Below are positions 1-9,539 of a stretch of 64,000 nucleotides of DNA, in pieces (position 1 is the stretch's first letter; each line of letters opens with the position of its first letter). Position numbers and translations under genes: made by a program. Source of the stretch: Cupriavidus gilardii (lineage in GTDB: Bacteria > Pseudomonadota > Gammaproteobacteria > Burkholderiales > Burkholderiaceae); contig NZ_VZOV01000002.1 of assembly GCF_008801915.1 (NCBI RefSeq), forward strand, positions 124,001 to 188,000, read 5' to 3'. The notes under the pieces are model-generated. The model saw only the letters and a list, made by a program, of their open reading frames with translations, made no database searches and had not been told where the DNA came from.

Positions 1-1
1 C

Positions 2-646
2 GTGGTCGCGCATTCGCAAATGATGGCCGACGAGCTGGCCGAGCTCTATGGCGTGCCGGAGGACCGGCTCGCGCTGCTCTATCCGCCGGTGGACATCGCG
101 CGCTTCCGCCCGATCGACGATGCCGCGCGTGCGGCATTGCGCCAGCGCTTCGGCTTCGGCGACACGCCGGTGTTCCTGTTCCCGTCGTCCGACCACTCCC
201 GCAAGGGGCTCGATGTGCTGGCCCGCGCGCTGGCCGACAGCGGCCTCGATGCAACGCTCGCCGTCGCCGGCCGGCCGGTCGGCAAGTCACTGCCCGGCGT
301 GCGCGAACTGGGCTACTGCGCCAACATGGCCGAGCTCTATGCCGCCGCCGATTTCACCGTGCTGGCGTCCAGCTACGAGCCGTTCGGGCTGGTCGGCATC
401 GAGTCGGTGCTGTGCGGCACCCCTGTGCTGCTCGCGGACAATATCGCCTGCCTCGAGGTGATGGACGATGCGGTGGCGCGGCGCTTCCCGCGCACCGACG
501 TGGCGGCGATCGCCGCCGCGATGCGCGAGGCCGTCGCCTGGTCGAAGGATGGCGGCGCGCGGATCGCCGAGCCGCGCCGTCATCTGCGCTACAACCCCGA
601 ACCGGCGGCGCATCTCGATGCGCTGCTGCGGCTGGGTGGCGCCTGA
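2..646 (+). CDS. Glycosyltransferase family 4, 5'-truncated by window edge
   Basis: C-terminal part (214 residues seen) of a GT-B fold glycosyltransferase that would use a nucleotide sugar to extend a surface glycan or LPS. The frame is already open at the first base, so the true start lies upstream. Support: the donor-binding E-x7-E pattern EPFGLVGIE followed by a GTPVL segment, typical of the GT4 C-terminal domain, and the preceding SSDHSRKGLDVL stretch matching the usual 'rKG.d.l..A' region. It is followed by a WaaL-type ligase on the opposite strand and a GT2 gene, so a role in LPS or O-antigen assembly is likely. Acceptor and sugar cannot be read from the sequence. Confidence 0.8.
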   Translation: MVAHSQMMADELAELYGVPEDRLALLYPPVDIARFRPIDDAARAALRQRFGFGDTPVFLFPSSDHSRKGLDVLARALADSGLDATLAVAGRPVGKSLPGVRELGYCANMAELYAAADFTVLASSYEPFGLVGIESVLCGTPVLLADNIACLEVMDDAVARRFPRTDVAAIAAAMREAVAWSKDGGARIAEPRRHLRYNPEPAAHLDALLRLGGA

Positions 647-682
647 GAGAATTCCGCCTCGGGTCCGGGACCTACGGTCCGC

Positions 683-1954
683 TCAGCGCTGCCTGGTGGC
701 AGCCGCGGCTTCCAGCTGCCGGGTGCGGTTGGCGATGATGCCCAGCAGCGTCGCCGACGTCAGCCCGAAGAAGGCGGTGTTCATCACCAGCGTGAAGACG
801 TCGATGGTCAGCCCGAACACCACCGTCCCCAGCGTCAGCACCAGGCCCATCGCGGCCGCGGTCGCGATGTCGGGATCCGGCGAATGACGATGGCGCCAGA
901 AATGGATCGTCGAGCCGTAGTACAGCAGCAGCAGTGCCGCCAGCCCCAGCAGCCCCATCTCGGCCAGCGTCGAGAACAGCTCGTTGTGCGCGTGCGGATG
1001 GACGATCGCCGGCGAAGCCTCGCCGCGCTCGGCCAGCACCTGCAGATTGTCCTTCAACGTGCCCTTGCCGACGCCCAGCGCCGGCTCCCGCTCGAACAGC
1101 GTCCAGGCCGCCTGCCACAGCTGCAATCGCAGGCCGATCGAGGTATCGGCGTCGCCGTGCGCCAGCCGCTCGAAGTCCGAGGTCGCCGCGGCAATCCGGC
1201 TCTGCACCACCGGCGTATTGAGCGCCGCCATCGCCCCCAGCGTCAGCGACGCGGCAAACACCAGCATCAGCCGGCGCGGGCGCACGCGCGCCAGGTCGAA
1301 GCGGCACAGCAGCACCCACAGCATCACCGGAATGGCGATCCAGCCGCCGCGGCTCTCCGACGCGTACGACGCATAGCAGCCGGCCGCCAGCCCCAGCAGG
1401 CGCAGCACCTGCTCCCAGCGCGGGCGCCCGCGTTCGGCCAGCGGAATCGCGCCCATGAAGCCGAGCACCAGCGCGGTGTCGCCGAACGGAATCGGATTGG
1501 TGAAGGGGTTGCCGGCGCGGCCGGACATCACCCACTCGGCCGGCGAGAACAGGATCAGCACGGACCAGAAGCAGGCGCCCAGCGCGCCGGCCACGCAGCC
1601 CCACTGGAACGGCCGCAGCCGCTCGGCCGGCACCGCGGCGAGCAGCAGGAAGATCGGCACGGACAGCAGCAGCCGCGATGGCGAGTCGAAGGCGCGTGAC
1701 GGCACCTCGCCGGTCAGCAGCGCCTGCAGGCCGATCGCCAGCGGATAGGCCGTCATCGCGACGACATACCACTTGTAGCGCAGCAACAGTTCGCGGCTTT
1801 GGCGGCGGTTCTCGGCCTGGCTCAGCCACAGCAGGCTGAAGGCCAGCACGACGAAGAAGCAGTAGCCGGTGCCGCCCTGCAGGGTCAGCATCAGCACAGG
1901 GGACAGCGCCGCGGCGATCGCCGCGACACCGATGGAAACACGATGCATGCTCAT
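683..1954 (-). CDS. O-antigen ligase family protein (WaaL/Wzy_C type)
   Basis: Polytopic inner-membrane protein of about 423 residues with roughly 10-12 hydrophobic segments and a larger periplasmic loop. Near residue 325 the loop contains HPHAHNELFSTLAEMG, the His/Asn-bearing signature of the O-antigen ligase/polymerase superfamily, which transfers undecaprenyl-linked glycan to lipid A-core (WaaL) or polymerises repeat units (Wzy). The neighbouring glycosyltransferases favour a surface polysaccharide role. I chose the ATG at 1954 (MSMHRVS); an ATG two codons on and one 15 codons earlier are alternatives, and none has a strong Shine-Dalgarno. Ligase versus polymerase cannot be decided from sequence alone. 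Confidence 0.8.
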   Translation of the reverse strand: MSMHRVSIGVAAIAAALSPVLMLTLQGGTGYCFFVVLAFSLLWLSQAENRRQSRELLLRYKWYVVAMTAYPLAIGLQALLTGEVPSRAFDSPSRLLLSVPIFLLLAAVPAERLRPFQWGCVAGALGACFWSVLILFSPAEWVMSGRAGNPFTNPIPFGDTALVLGFMGAIPLAERGRPRWEQVLRLLGLAAGCYASYASESRGGWIAIPVMLWVLLCRFDLARVRPRRLMLVFAASLTLGAMAALNTPVVQSRIAAATSDFERLAHGDADTSIGLRLQLWQAAWTLFEREPALGVGKGTLKDNLQVLAERGEASPAIVHPHAHNELFSTLAEMGLLGLAALLLLYYGSTIHFWRHRHSPDPDIATAAAMGLVLTLGTVVFGLTIDVFTLVMNTAFFGLTSATLLGIIANRTRQLEAAAATRQR

Positions 1955-2164
1955 GGGGTGAAATACGGATCGGCGCCGGAACGGCGTTGGCGGGCACATT
2001 GGCCATGAGCCGGAAACAAGGGGCGGCCAGGGCCGCCACGCGGCGCATTATACCGTTGCGCCTTGCGCCACCCTCCCTGCGAGGGGGGGGCCGGAGCGGC
2101 ATGGTATCGTTCGGCCTTGCCGCGATGGGGCCAAATGCGGGCCACGCGCGTGGCGAGCGCAAAT

Positions 2165-2210
2165 GCAAGCAGATTGGCAAGCGCAAGCGGATTGGCAAGC
2201 GGATTGGCAG
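2165..2210 (+). repeat. 12-bp tandem repeat before the GT2 gene
   Basis: Imperfect array GCAAGCAGATTG, a half unit GCAAGC, then GCAAGCGGATTG twice, ending 17 bp before the start codon of the GT2 gene and just before its Shine-Dalgarno. It may be slippage-derived; no function can be read from it. Confidence 0.7.
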
Positions 2211-2227
2211 GTAGAGAGGGAGCGAGG

Positions 2228-3298
2228 ATGAGCGGTACGGTGAATGGCGGCGAGGTGCGGGCGACGGCCGACACGGCCGACACGGCGGACGCGGCGGACG
2301 CGGCGAATGCGCGGGACCGCGCGTGGCCGTCCGCGACGCTGCTGCTGATCACCTACAACCAGCGACGCTTCATCGCCGACGCGATCGCCGGCGCGCTGGC
2401 CCAGGACTACCCGGACCTGGAGATCATCGTCTCGGACGACGCCTCGACCGACGACACCTTCGCCGCCGCGCAGCAGGCGCTGCAGGGCTACGCCGGCCCG
2501 CATCGCGTGACGCTGCGGCGCAATCCGGTCAACCTCGGCATCAGCGGACACCTGAGCCAGCTGGTCGAGCTGTCGCACGGCGAGCTGATCTTCGTCGCCG
2601 CCGGCGACGATATCTCGCTGCCGACGCGCTGCCGCGAGGTCGCCCAGGCCTGGCTCGCGCACGGCCGCAAGCCGGACCTGATCGCCACCGACCTGATCGA
2701 CATGGACTACGAGGGCATCGACCACGGCACCATCGCGCACAGCGAGCTCGGCATCTATGACGGCGTGGACCGCTGGATGGCCGAACCGCCGGTCGTCATC
2801 GGCGCCTCGCATACCTGGACCCGCCGGCAGTTCGAACGCTTCGGCCCGATCGCGCCGGGCATGATCTCCGAAGACCAGATCACCACGCTGCGCGCCGTGC
2901 TCGGCGGCGGCGCCATCACGCTGCGGCGGCCGCTGGTGCGCTATCGCCGCGGCGGCGTCTCGGGCAAGCGCAAGTGGCGCACGCCTGCCGACTTCGTCAG
3001 GCGAATCCAGCTGACCAACCGCAGCTCGCTGGCCGAGACGCTGCAATTCATCCAGGACGCCGAACTGGCAGGCGCCGGCGATGCGATGCGGCGCCACAAG
3101 GCCGGCAAGCTGGCGCGCGAAACCTTCACGCGGGACATCTTTGCCGCCACCAGCACCGGCGAGCGCCTGCGGCTGCTGTTCGGCTCGCGCGGCGTACGGC
3201 TGGGCCATCGGCTGCGGATGTTCCTCTATGCCGCCTGCCCCGGCGTCTATGCGCCGTTCTTCGCACTGGGGAATCTGGTGAAGGGGATGAAGGGATGA
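2228..3298 (+). CDS. Glycosyltransferase family 2
   Basis: Cytosolic GT-A fold transferase of 356 residues. Residues about 38-150 form the nucleotide-sugar domain: LLITYNQRRFI at the start of the fold, then IIVSDDASTDDTF (the conserved SDD.S.D pattern) and AAGDDIS as the DXD-like metal site. The start is the ATG preceded by gagggagcgagg, giving a good Shine-Dalgarno; the open frame continues upstream but without a plausible site. The first about 30 residues are a low-complexity run built from ADT/ADA units that is not part of the fold. With the ligase gene next door it probably builds a cell-surface glycan; sugar and acceptor are unknown. Confidence 0.85.
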   Translation: MSGTVNGGEVRATADTADTADAADAANARDRAWPSATLLLITYNQRRFIADAIAGALAQDYPDLEIIVSDDASTDDTFAAAQQALQGYAGPHRVTLRRNPVNLGISGHLSQLVELSHGELIFVAAGDDISLPTRCREVAQAWLAHGRKPDLIATDLIDMDYEGIDHGTIAHSELGIYDGVDRWMAEPPVVIGASHTWTRRQFERFGPIAPGMISEDQITTLRAVLGGGAITLRRPLVRYRRGGVSGKRKWRTPADFVRRIQLTNRSSLAETLQFIQDAELAGAGDAMRRHKAGKLARETFTRDIFAATSTGERLRLLFGSRGVRLGHRLRMFLYAACPGVYAPFFALGNLVKGMKG

Positions 3299-3333
3299 AG
3301 GGGTCAGGGGATGAAGCGCTGAGGGGCTTCGGT

Positions 3334-3457
3334 ACTCCTCTCTGCCGCGTGCGGGAGAGAGGCTTGGAGAGAGGAAGCGGGCGCTTCCTGTAACCCTCAA
3401 CGCTCGCTGAACCGCCCTGTTGGCTCTCCCCTACCCTCTCCCGCAAGCGGGAGAGGG
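3334..3457. repeat. Two related GC hairpins (REP-like), convergent intergenic
   Basis: Between the convergent GT2 and dnaE genes lie an imperfect hairpin at about 3337-3362 (tctctgccgc/gcgggagaga, one mismatch) and a perfect one at 3434-3457 (CCCTCTCCCGC, loop AA, then its complement). The two share the CTCTCCCGC/GCGGGAGAG core, so this looks like a dispersed intergenic palindrome present twice. Either could also stop transcription, although neither has a T tract. Confidence 0.55.
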
Positions 3458-3519
3458 AGCCGGTAACACCCGATATCGGGAAGGCACGCGTCCCGCCAGA
3501 TCGATGCCTCGCTGGCCCC

Positions 3520-6500
3520 TCACTCGTACAGCGTACTGACGCACTCCGGCGACAGCGCCGCGCGCAGCGCCGCCAGCGTGTCGTCCGACGGCACCACCTG
3601 CCAGGCCTGGCCCAGCACCGCCTCGCAGACCGCCGAGGCGCTCGCGTACTGGATGCAGACCGGCAAGCCCGCGCCGCCGGCGGATTGCGCCAGATGCGGG
3701 GTCAGCAGTTCGCGCAGCATCGCGGTCGACGAATTGCCGTTCAGCGACAGCTTCAGCGCGCGCGCATGGCGGATGCGGGCAGTGGTCAGATCCATCACCG
3801 TTTCCGCGGTGAAGCGCACGCCGCCGGTGAAGGTGTCGTGGCGCGCATTGCCCTGCGCGATCAGCAGTTCGTCCTCGCGGAACATGTGCCGGTTGGCGTC
3901 GAACAGCTCGTTGAACACCGTCATCTCGATCTGTCCGGTGCCGTCGTCGAGCAGCACGATCAGCATCTTGCCGCGCTGGGTCATCTGGGTGCGGATGCCG
4001 GTGATCACGCCGGCGACCATCTTGCCGCGCACGTCGCGGCCATAGCCGCCGCCGTTGCCCTGCACTTCCTTTTCCAGCGCGGCCAGCGTGCCCTTGACGA
4101 AGCGCCGCACCTCGTCGCGATAGGCATCGAACAGGTGGCCGGAGAAGTAGTAGCCGAGCGCCTGCTTTTCTTCCTGCAGCATGCGCTTGGGCGTCCACGC
4201 CGGCTCGTCGATCAGCTCGGGACGGTGCGCGTCGCCGTCGTCGGCCATCAGGTCGAACAGCGACACCTGGTTGGCCGATTCGGCCTTCTGCTCGGCCGCC
4301 TCCATCGCGCGCGGCACCGAGGCCAGCAGCTGGGCGCGGTTCGGATGCAGCGTGTCGAAGGCGCCGGCGCGGATCAGCGCCTCGATCGTGCGGCGGTTGA
4401 CCTGGCGGCGGTCGACACGCTCGCAGAAGTCGAACAGGTCGGTAAAGGGCCGTTCCTCGCGCGCGCGCAGGATGTCCTCGATCGCGCCCTGGCCCGAGCC
4501 CTTGATGCCGCCCAGTCCGTAGCGGATCGTCTTCGCATCGGTCGGGGCGAAACGGTATTCGCTGGCATTGACGTCCGGCGGCAGCACGCGCAGCCCGTTG
4601 GCGCGGCAATCCTCGTAGAGGATCTTGACCTTGTCGGTGTCGTCCATCGCCAGCGACATGTTGGCCGCCATGAATTCGGCCGGATGATGCGCCTTCAGCC
4701 ATGCGGTGTAGTAGGCCAGCAAGGCATAGGCGGCCGCGTGCGACTTGTTGAAGCCGTAGCCGGCGAACTTCTCCATCAGGTCGAAGATCTCGTCCGCCTT
4801 GTCGGCCGACAGCCCGTTCTTCGCGGCGCCCTCGCGGAACAGCTCGCGATGCTTGGCCATCTCCTCGGGCTTCTTCTTGCCCATCGCGCGGCGCAGCAGG
4901 TCGGCGCCACCGAGCGAGTAGCCGCCGATGATCTGCGCCATCTGCATCACCTGCTCCTGATAGACCATGATGCCGTAGGTCTCTTTCAGGACGGGTTCGA
5001 CGCGCGGGTCCGGATATTCCACCTTCTCGCGCCCGTGCTTGCGCGCGCAGAAACTGGGGATCAGGTCCATCGGACCCGGGCGGTACAGCGACACCAGCGC
5101 GATGATGTCCTCGAAGCGGTCGGGCTTGGCGTCCTTGAGCATGCCCTGCATGCCGCGGCTTTCCAGCTGGAACACCGCCACCGTGTTGGCGGACTTCAGG
5201 ATGTCGAAGGCGGCCGGATCGTCGAGCGGGATCTGGCTGCAGTTCCAGTCGGCCTTGCCCGGATCGAGCCGGCGGATATAGCGCTCGGCCCAGTCGAGGA
5301 TCGTCAGCGTGGTCAGGCCCAGAAAGTCGAACTTGACCAGGCCGGCGGCCTCGACGTCGTCCTTGTCGTACTGGCTGACCACGCCGCTCATGCCGTCGTT
5401 CTGGCCGCCCTGCGTGTACAGCGGACAGAAGTCCGTCAGCTTGCCCGGCGCGATCAGCACGCCGCCGGCGTGCATGCCGACGTTGCGGGTCATGCCTTCG
5501 ACGCGCTGCGCCAGCTCGAGCAGCTGGCGCACTTCCTCCTCGTTGTTCTCGCGCTCGGTCAGCAGCGGCTCTTCCTTCTTGGCCTCCTCGATCGTCACCA
5601 GCTTGCCGGGCTTGAACGGGATCAGCTTGGCCACGCCGTCGACGAAGTTGTAGCCCAGATCGAGCACGCGGCCGACGTCGCGCACCGCGGCCTTGGCCGC
5701 CATGGTGCCGAAGGTGGCGATCTGCGACACCGCGTCCTTGCCGTACTTCTCCTTGACGTACTGGATCACGCGATCGCGGCCGTGCTGGCAGAAGTCGATA
5801 TCGAAGTCGGGCATCGACACCCGCTCCGGATTCAGGAAACGCTCGAACAGCAGCGCGTATTTCAGCGGATCGAGGTCGGTGATGCCCAGTGCGTAGGCGA
5901 CCAGCGAGCCGGCGCCCGAGCCGCGCCCCGGACCGACCGGCACGCCGTTGTTCTTGGCCCAGTTGATGAAGTCGGCCACGATCAGGAAGTAGCCGGGGAA
6001 CCCCATCTTGATGATGATGCCGGTCTCGAACTCGAGCCGCGCGTAGTACTCGGGACGCTTGGCCTCGCGCGTCGCCTCGTCGGGGAACAGCACTTCGAGA
6101 CGGCGCTCCAGCCCTTCCTTCGACATGTGCACCAGATAGTCGTCCAGCGACATGCCGTCCGGCGTCGGGAACAGCGGCAGGCGCGGCTTGCCGAGCTCGA
6201 GCGTCAGGTTGCAGCGGCGCGCGATCTGCACCGCGTTCTCGAGCGCCGACGGGATGTCGGCGAACAACGCGGACATCTCGTCCTGCGTCTTGAAATACTG
6301 GTCGGTGGTGAAGCGGCGCGCGCGGCGCGGATTGGCCAGCAGCTCGCCCTCGGCGATACAGACGCGCGCCTCGTGCGCGGTATGGTCGTCGGGGGTCATG
6401 AACTGGACCGGATGCGTCGCGACCACCGGCAGCTGCAGCGCCGCGGCCAGCTGCACCGCGCGTTGCACATAGGCCTCGGTGCCAGGATGGCCGGCGCGCT

Positions 6501-7032
6501 GCAGCTCGATGTAATAGCGCTGCGGGAACACGGTCGCCCAGTGCCGCGCGGCGCGCTGAGCGGCCGCCTCGTTGCCGTTGGCCAGCGCCTGGCCGACGTC
6601 GCCGCCCATCGCGCCGGACAGCGCGATCAGGCCGCTCGACAGCGGCAGGCCGTCCTCGCCGGGTTCCTCGAACCACCCCGGCTCGAGCTCGGCGCGGCCG
6701 CGGTACTGGTTCGACAGCCAGGCGCGCGACAGCAGCACGCACAGGTTCAGATAGCCGCGCCGGTCCTGCACCAGCAGCAGCATGCGCGCGGGCTTGTCGC
6801 GATCGTCGGCGTTGGTCAGCCAGACGTCCGCGCCGACGATCGGCTTGACGCCGCCGCCGCGCGCCTCCTTGTAGAAGCGGATCAGGCCGAAGGCATTGGC
6901 CAGGTCGGTCAGCGCGAGCGCGCCCATGCCATCGGCGGCGGCGGCCTTGACCGCATCCTCGAGGCGGACGATGCCGTCGACGATCGAGTATTCGGAATGG
7001 AGACGGAGATGTACGAAGCGGGGCGAAGACAT
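3520..7032 (-). CDS. dnaE: DNA polymerase III alpha subunit
   Basis: Catalytic subunit of the replicative polymerase III core. About 1170 residues, the usual DnaE1 length. Order of domains: N-terminal PHP domain (starts FVHLRLHSEYSIVDG), the C-family polymerase palm with the catalytic PDFDIDF motif near residue 407 and GPGRGSGAGS just before it, fingers with the FNKSHAAAYALLAY segment, then the HhH and OB-fold region and a short C-terminal tail. The start at 7032 (MSSPRF) matches how DnaE usually begins; an in-frame ATG three codons upstream (7041) is equally open. It stands alone, convergent with the GT2 gene and divergent from trhO. Confidence 0.97.
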   Translation of the reverse strand: MSSPRFVHLRLHSEYSIVDGIVRLEDAVKAAAADGMGALALTDLANAFGLIRFYKEARGGGVKPIVGADVWLTNADDRDKPARMLLLVQDRRGYLNLCVLLSRAWLSNQYRGRAELEPGWFEEPGEDGLPLSSGLIALSGAMGGDVGQALANGNEAAAQRAARHWATVFPQRYYIELQRAGHPGTEAYVQRAVQLAAALQLPVVATHPVQFMTPDDHTAHEARVCIAEGELLANPRRARRFTTDQYFKTQDEMSALFADIPSALENAVQIARRCNLTLELGKPRLPLFPTPDGMSLDDYLVHMSKEGLERRLEVLFPDEATREAKRPEYYARLEFETGIIIKMGFPGYFLIVADFINWAKNNGVPVGPGRGSGAGSLVAYALGITDLDPLKYALLFERFLNPERVSMPDFDIDFCQHGRDRVIQYVKEKYGKDAVSQIATFGTMAAKAAVRDVGRVLDLGYNFVDGVAKLIPFKPGKLVTIEEAKKEEPLLTERENNEEEVRQLLELAQRVEGMTRNVGMHAGGVLIAPGKLTDFCPLYTQGGQNDGMSGVVSQYDKDDVEAAGLVKFDFLGLTTLTILDWAERYIRRLDPGKADWNCSQIPLDDPAAFDILKSANTVAVFQLESRGMQGMLKDAKPDRFEDIIALVSLYRPGPMDLIPSFCARKHGREKVEYPDPRVEPVLKETYGIMVYQEQVMQMAQIIGGYSLGGADLLRRAMGKKKPEEMAKHRELFREGAAKNGLSADKADEIFDLMEKFAGYGFNKSHAAAYALLAYYTAWLKAHHPAEFMAANMSLAMDDTDKVKILYEDCRANGLRVLPPDVNASEYRFAPTDAKTIRYGLGGIKGSGQGAIEDILRAREERPFTDLFDFCERVDRRQVNRRTIEALIRAGAFDTLHPNRAQLLASVPRAMEAAEQKAESANQVSLFDLMADDGDAHRPELIDEPAWTPKRMLQEEKQALGYYFSGHLFDAYRDEVRRFVKGTLAALEKEVQGNGGGYGRDVRGKMVAGVITGIRTQMTQRGKMLIVLLDDGTGQIEMTVFNELFDANRHMFREDELLIAQGNARHDTFTGGVRFTAETVMDLTTARIRHARALKLSLNGNSSTAMLRELLTPHLAQSAGGAGLPVCIQYASASAVCEAVLGQAWQVVPSDDTLAALRAALSPECVSTLYE

Positions 7033-7155
7033 GGGCGCCATTGTACCGGCGCGCGCTGGCCGCCGGGCCGCCGGCGGGTAACGAAATCCGCATGCGCAAG
7101 CGGTTGCGCGGCGATCCGCGCTTCAGGCACGGCGCCGCCCGCCTGCCCGAGCCGC

Positions 7156-7161
7156 TATAAT
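7156..7161 (+). promoter_or_regulatory. Candidate -10 box (TATAAT) upstream of trhO
   Basis: A consensus TATAAT lies 122 bp before the trhO start in the region between divergent dnaE and trhO. No convincing -35 box sits at the right distance, so this is only a candidate. Confidence 0.3.
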
Positions 7162-7282
7162 TTCGCGTTTCCAATCAGGCAGTTAATGGCGGCAGCGCGG
7201 CACGGTTCACGGACCGGCCCCGGCACCTGCGCGGGCACCGCCCGGCACGACCGGCATGCCGCCACGCCATCCTCCGCAGTCC

Positions 7283-8167
7283 ATGCAGATCGTCAATATT
7301 TCCGCCTACAAGTTCGTCACCCTGAACGACATCGACACGCTGCGCCCCGCCCTGCGCGAGCGCTGCGAGGCGGCCGGGCTCAAGGGCACCATCCTGCTCG
7401 CTCCCGAGGGGATCAATCTGTTCCTGGCCGGCGGCCGTGAAGGCATCGACGATGTGGTGGGCTGGCTGCGCGCCGATCCGCGCTTTGCCGACCTGGAGCC
7501 GAAGGAGAGCCTGTCGGAGACCCAGCCGTTCAAGCGGATGCTGGTGCGGATCAAGCGCGAGATCATCACGATGAAGATGCCGCTGATCCGGCCGGAGGAA
7601 GGCCGCGCGCCGTCGGTACGCCCCGCCGACCTGAAGCGCTGGCTCGACCAGGGCCATGACGACGAAGGCCGCCCGGTGGTGATGCTCGACACGCGCAATG
7701 CGTTCGAGGTCGCGGTCGGCACCTTCGAGCAGGCGGTCGACTACGGGCTGCAGAAGTTCAGCGACTTCCCGGCCGTGGTGGCGCAGCACAAGGACGAGTT
7801 CGCCGGCAAGACCGTGGTGTCGTTCTGCACCGGCGGCATCCGTTGCGAGAAGGGTGCGATCCATATGCAGCAGGCCGGCATCGAACGCGTCTATCAGCTC
7901 GAGGGCGGCATCCTGAAGTACTTCGAGGAGGTCGGCGGCAGCCACTATCGCGGCGACTGCTTCGTCTTCGACTACCGCACCGCGCTCAATCCCGAATTGC
8001 AGCCAGCCGGCCCCAGGCAATGCTTCGCCTGCCGTGCGGTGGTCACGCCGGAGGAGCAGCAGAGCCCGCACTACGTCGTGGGCGTCAGCTGCCCGCACTG
8101 CCATGCCGACCGTGCGGCGCAGCGCGATTCCGAATCGAAGCAGGAAGGGAAAGCGGCGCGGGCCTGA
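7283..8167 (+). CDS. trhO: tRNA uridine(34) hydroxylase, rhodanese family (TrhO/YceA)
   Basis: Cytosolic protein of 294 residues that in characterised homologues hydroxylates U34 of tRNA to 5-hydroxyuridine using oxygen. Layout: N-terminal UPF0176 domain ([11 protein letters not shown]... [16 protein letters not shown]), a central rhodanese domain with the catalytic-loop cysteine in [12 protein letters not shown] near residue 182, and a C-terminal cysteine-rich zinc-like tail (CFACRAVV and CPHCHADR). The start ATG gives MQIVN, the usual beginning; an in-frame ATG nine codons upstream would add a tail with no homologous look. It ends convergent with the NUDIX gene. Assignment follows family architecture. 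Confidence 0.9.
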   Translation: MQIVNISAYKFVTLNDIDTLRPALRERCEAAGLKGTILLAPEGINLFLAGGREGIDDVVGWLRADPRFADLEPKESLSETQPFKRMLVRIKREIITMKMPLIRPEEGRAPSVRPADLKRWLDQGHDDEGRPVVMLDTRNAFEVAVGTFEQAVDYGLQKFSDFPAVVAQHKDEFAGKTVVSFCTGGIRCEKGAIHMQQAGIERVYQLEGGILKYFEEVGGSHYRGDCFVFDYRTALNPELQPAGPRQCFACRAVVTPEEQQSPHYVVGVSCPHCHADRAAQRDSESKQEGKAARA

Positions 8168-8203
8168 TCGCCTGCACGCCGTCGCCAGGCATGCGCCCGC
8201 GCG

Positions 8204-8884
8204 CTAGGCCGCCAGCAGGTGGTACAGATTGCGCAGCATGCCCGCGGTCGCGCCCCAGATGAAACGATGCCCGCCGCCCTCGCGCGGATACGGCATCGCG
8301 TAGAACATCCGCTCGCCGTCGACCCAGCGGAACAGCCGCCGCTGATGGCGCGACGGATCCATCAGAAAGGCCAGCGGCACCTCGAACACATCGGCGACCT
8401 CGCGCGCATCGGGGCGCAGCGTGAAGCCATCGCGCACCAGAGCCACGACCGGGCTGACATGAAAGCCGGTGCCGGTGATGTAGTCCGGCAGCGCGCCCAG
8501 CACCTCGATGTAATCCCGCTCCAGCCCGATCTCTTCTTCGGTTTCCCGCAGCGCGGTGGCAACGCGATTGGCATCCTCGGGCTCCCAGCGGCCGCCCGGA
8601 AAGCTGATCTGTCCCGCGTGCGCGCTGAGGTTCGCGTTGCGCTGCGTCAGCAGCACGGTCAGGCCGTCGGCGCGCTGCACCAGCGGCACCAGCACCGCGG
8701 CGTCGCGCAGGCTCTGCCTGGGGTCGTAGGCGCGCGACTCGTCGGTCAGCTCGGGCTGCCAGGCCGGCGGGCTCAGGAAACGATGGCGGATGAAGTCGGG
8801 CCGCAGGCGCGGCTCGGAAAGCGGCGGGTGTTGGCTGTCGACCGAGACGATCGGCAGCGCTTCGGGATCGAAGGCGGGGCGCAT
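8204..8884 (-). CDS. CoA pyrophosphatase-type NUDIX hydrolase
   Basis: About 226 residues. The NUDIX box is at residues about 95-118: GGRWEPED followed by ALRETEEEIGL, with Asp at the first acidic position, the form seen in CoA pyrophosphatases (NudL/YcdT-like, Pcd1 family). The box is preceded by LTQRNANLSAHAGQISFPGG, matching the UPF0035 signature upstream of it. The likely reaction is hydrolysis of CoA or its derivatives to 3',5'-ADP and phosphopantetheine, acting in coenzyme turnover. I start at the ATG at 8884 (MRPAFDPE); the frame is open further upstream but that part runs through the rplS terminator and is not protein-like. Confidence 0.85.
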   Translation of the reverse strand: MRPAFDPEALPIVSVDSQHPPLSEPRLRPDFIRHRFLSPPAWQPELTDESRAYDPRQSLRDAAVLVPLVQRADGLTVLLTQRNANLSAHAGQISFPGGRWEPEDANRVATALRETEEEIGLERDYIEVLGALPDYITGTGFHVSPVVALVRDGFTLRPDAREVADVFEVPLAFLMDPSRHQRRLFRWVDGERMFYAMPYPREGGGHRFIWGATAGMLRNLYHLLAA

Positions 8885-8989
8885 AGCGGCACAAGTATGA
8901 CAGACCTCGCCGCGGCGCATCGGCCGCCGGGCGGCAGCCTGTCCACCATGCGGGCCATCGTCCATGGCCCGGGCAGAAGGGCACCAAGC

Positions 8990-9012
8990 AAAAAGGGCAC
9001 CCGAAGGTGCCC
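8990..9012 (-). terminator. Rho-independent terminator of the rpsP-rimM-trmD-rplS operon
   Basis: Stem GGGCACC / GGTGCCC with a 4-nt loop, followed on the minus strand by five T residues. It lies 63 bp past the rplS stop codon. Confidence 0.85.
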
Positions 9013-9074
9013 TCGAAGACGGGGCGCGAACCCCGTCCATGGCTCTGGCCGGCGTGCCGGCCAGGCGCTGCGTC

Positions 9075-9464
9075 TTACTCGGCAGCCGCGACCTTCGAGG
9101 CCTTGGTGACGAGCTTTTCCTTGATGCGAGCGGACTTGCCCGAACGCTGGCGCAGATAGTACAGCTTGGCGCGGCGCACATCGCCGCGGCGCTTGACTTC
9201 GATGCCGGCGATCAGCGGCGAGTACAGCTGGAACGTACGCTCCACGCCCTCACCCGACGAGATCTTGCGCACGATGAAGGACGAATTCAGGCCACGGTTG
9301 CGCTTGGCGATCACCACGCCTTCGTAAGCCTGCACGCGCTTGCGGTTGCCTTCGACCACGTTCACGTTGACGACAACGGTGTCGCCCGGCGCGAATGCGG
9401 GGATGGTCTTGTTCGCGGTCAGACGCGCGATCTCTTCCTTCTCGATCTGCTCGATGATGTTCAT
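9075..9464 (-). CDS. rplS: 50S ribosomal protein L19
   Basis: 129 residues, the normal L19 length with a short Ala/Lys-rich tail ([13 protein letters not shown]). It binds 23S rRNA near the interface with the 30S subunit. Conserved stretches: [55 protein letters not shown]. The start ATG ([12 protein letters not shown]) has AGGAG placed ideally upstream. Last gene of the rpsP-rimM-trmD-rplS operon, with a clear terminator behind it. Confidence 0.98.
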   Translation of the reverse strand: MNIIEQIEKEEIARLTANKTIPAFAPGDTVVVNVNVVEGNRKRVQAYEGVVIAKRNRGLNSSFIVRKISSGEGVERTFQLYSPLIAGIEVKRRGDVRRAKLYYLRQRSGKSARIKEKLVTKASKVAAAE

Positions 9465-9539
9465 CGTTTCTTCTCCTGTGCCATCGTGACGGCGTTGCAT
9501 GCCTCGCCTGATGGCGCGGCCCCGACAGAGGATGGGGTT

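Noticed and set aside
2165-2210. Possible CRISPR array
   Set aside because: Units are 12 bp, directly adjacent and without spacers, and no cas genes are near.
3431-7174. Very long open frames overlapping dnaE on either strand
   Set aside because: They are products of high GC content; their composition is Arg/Ala/Gly-heavy with no motifs, while the true frame carries the polymerase motifs.
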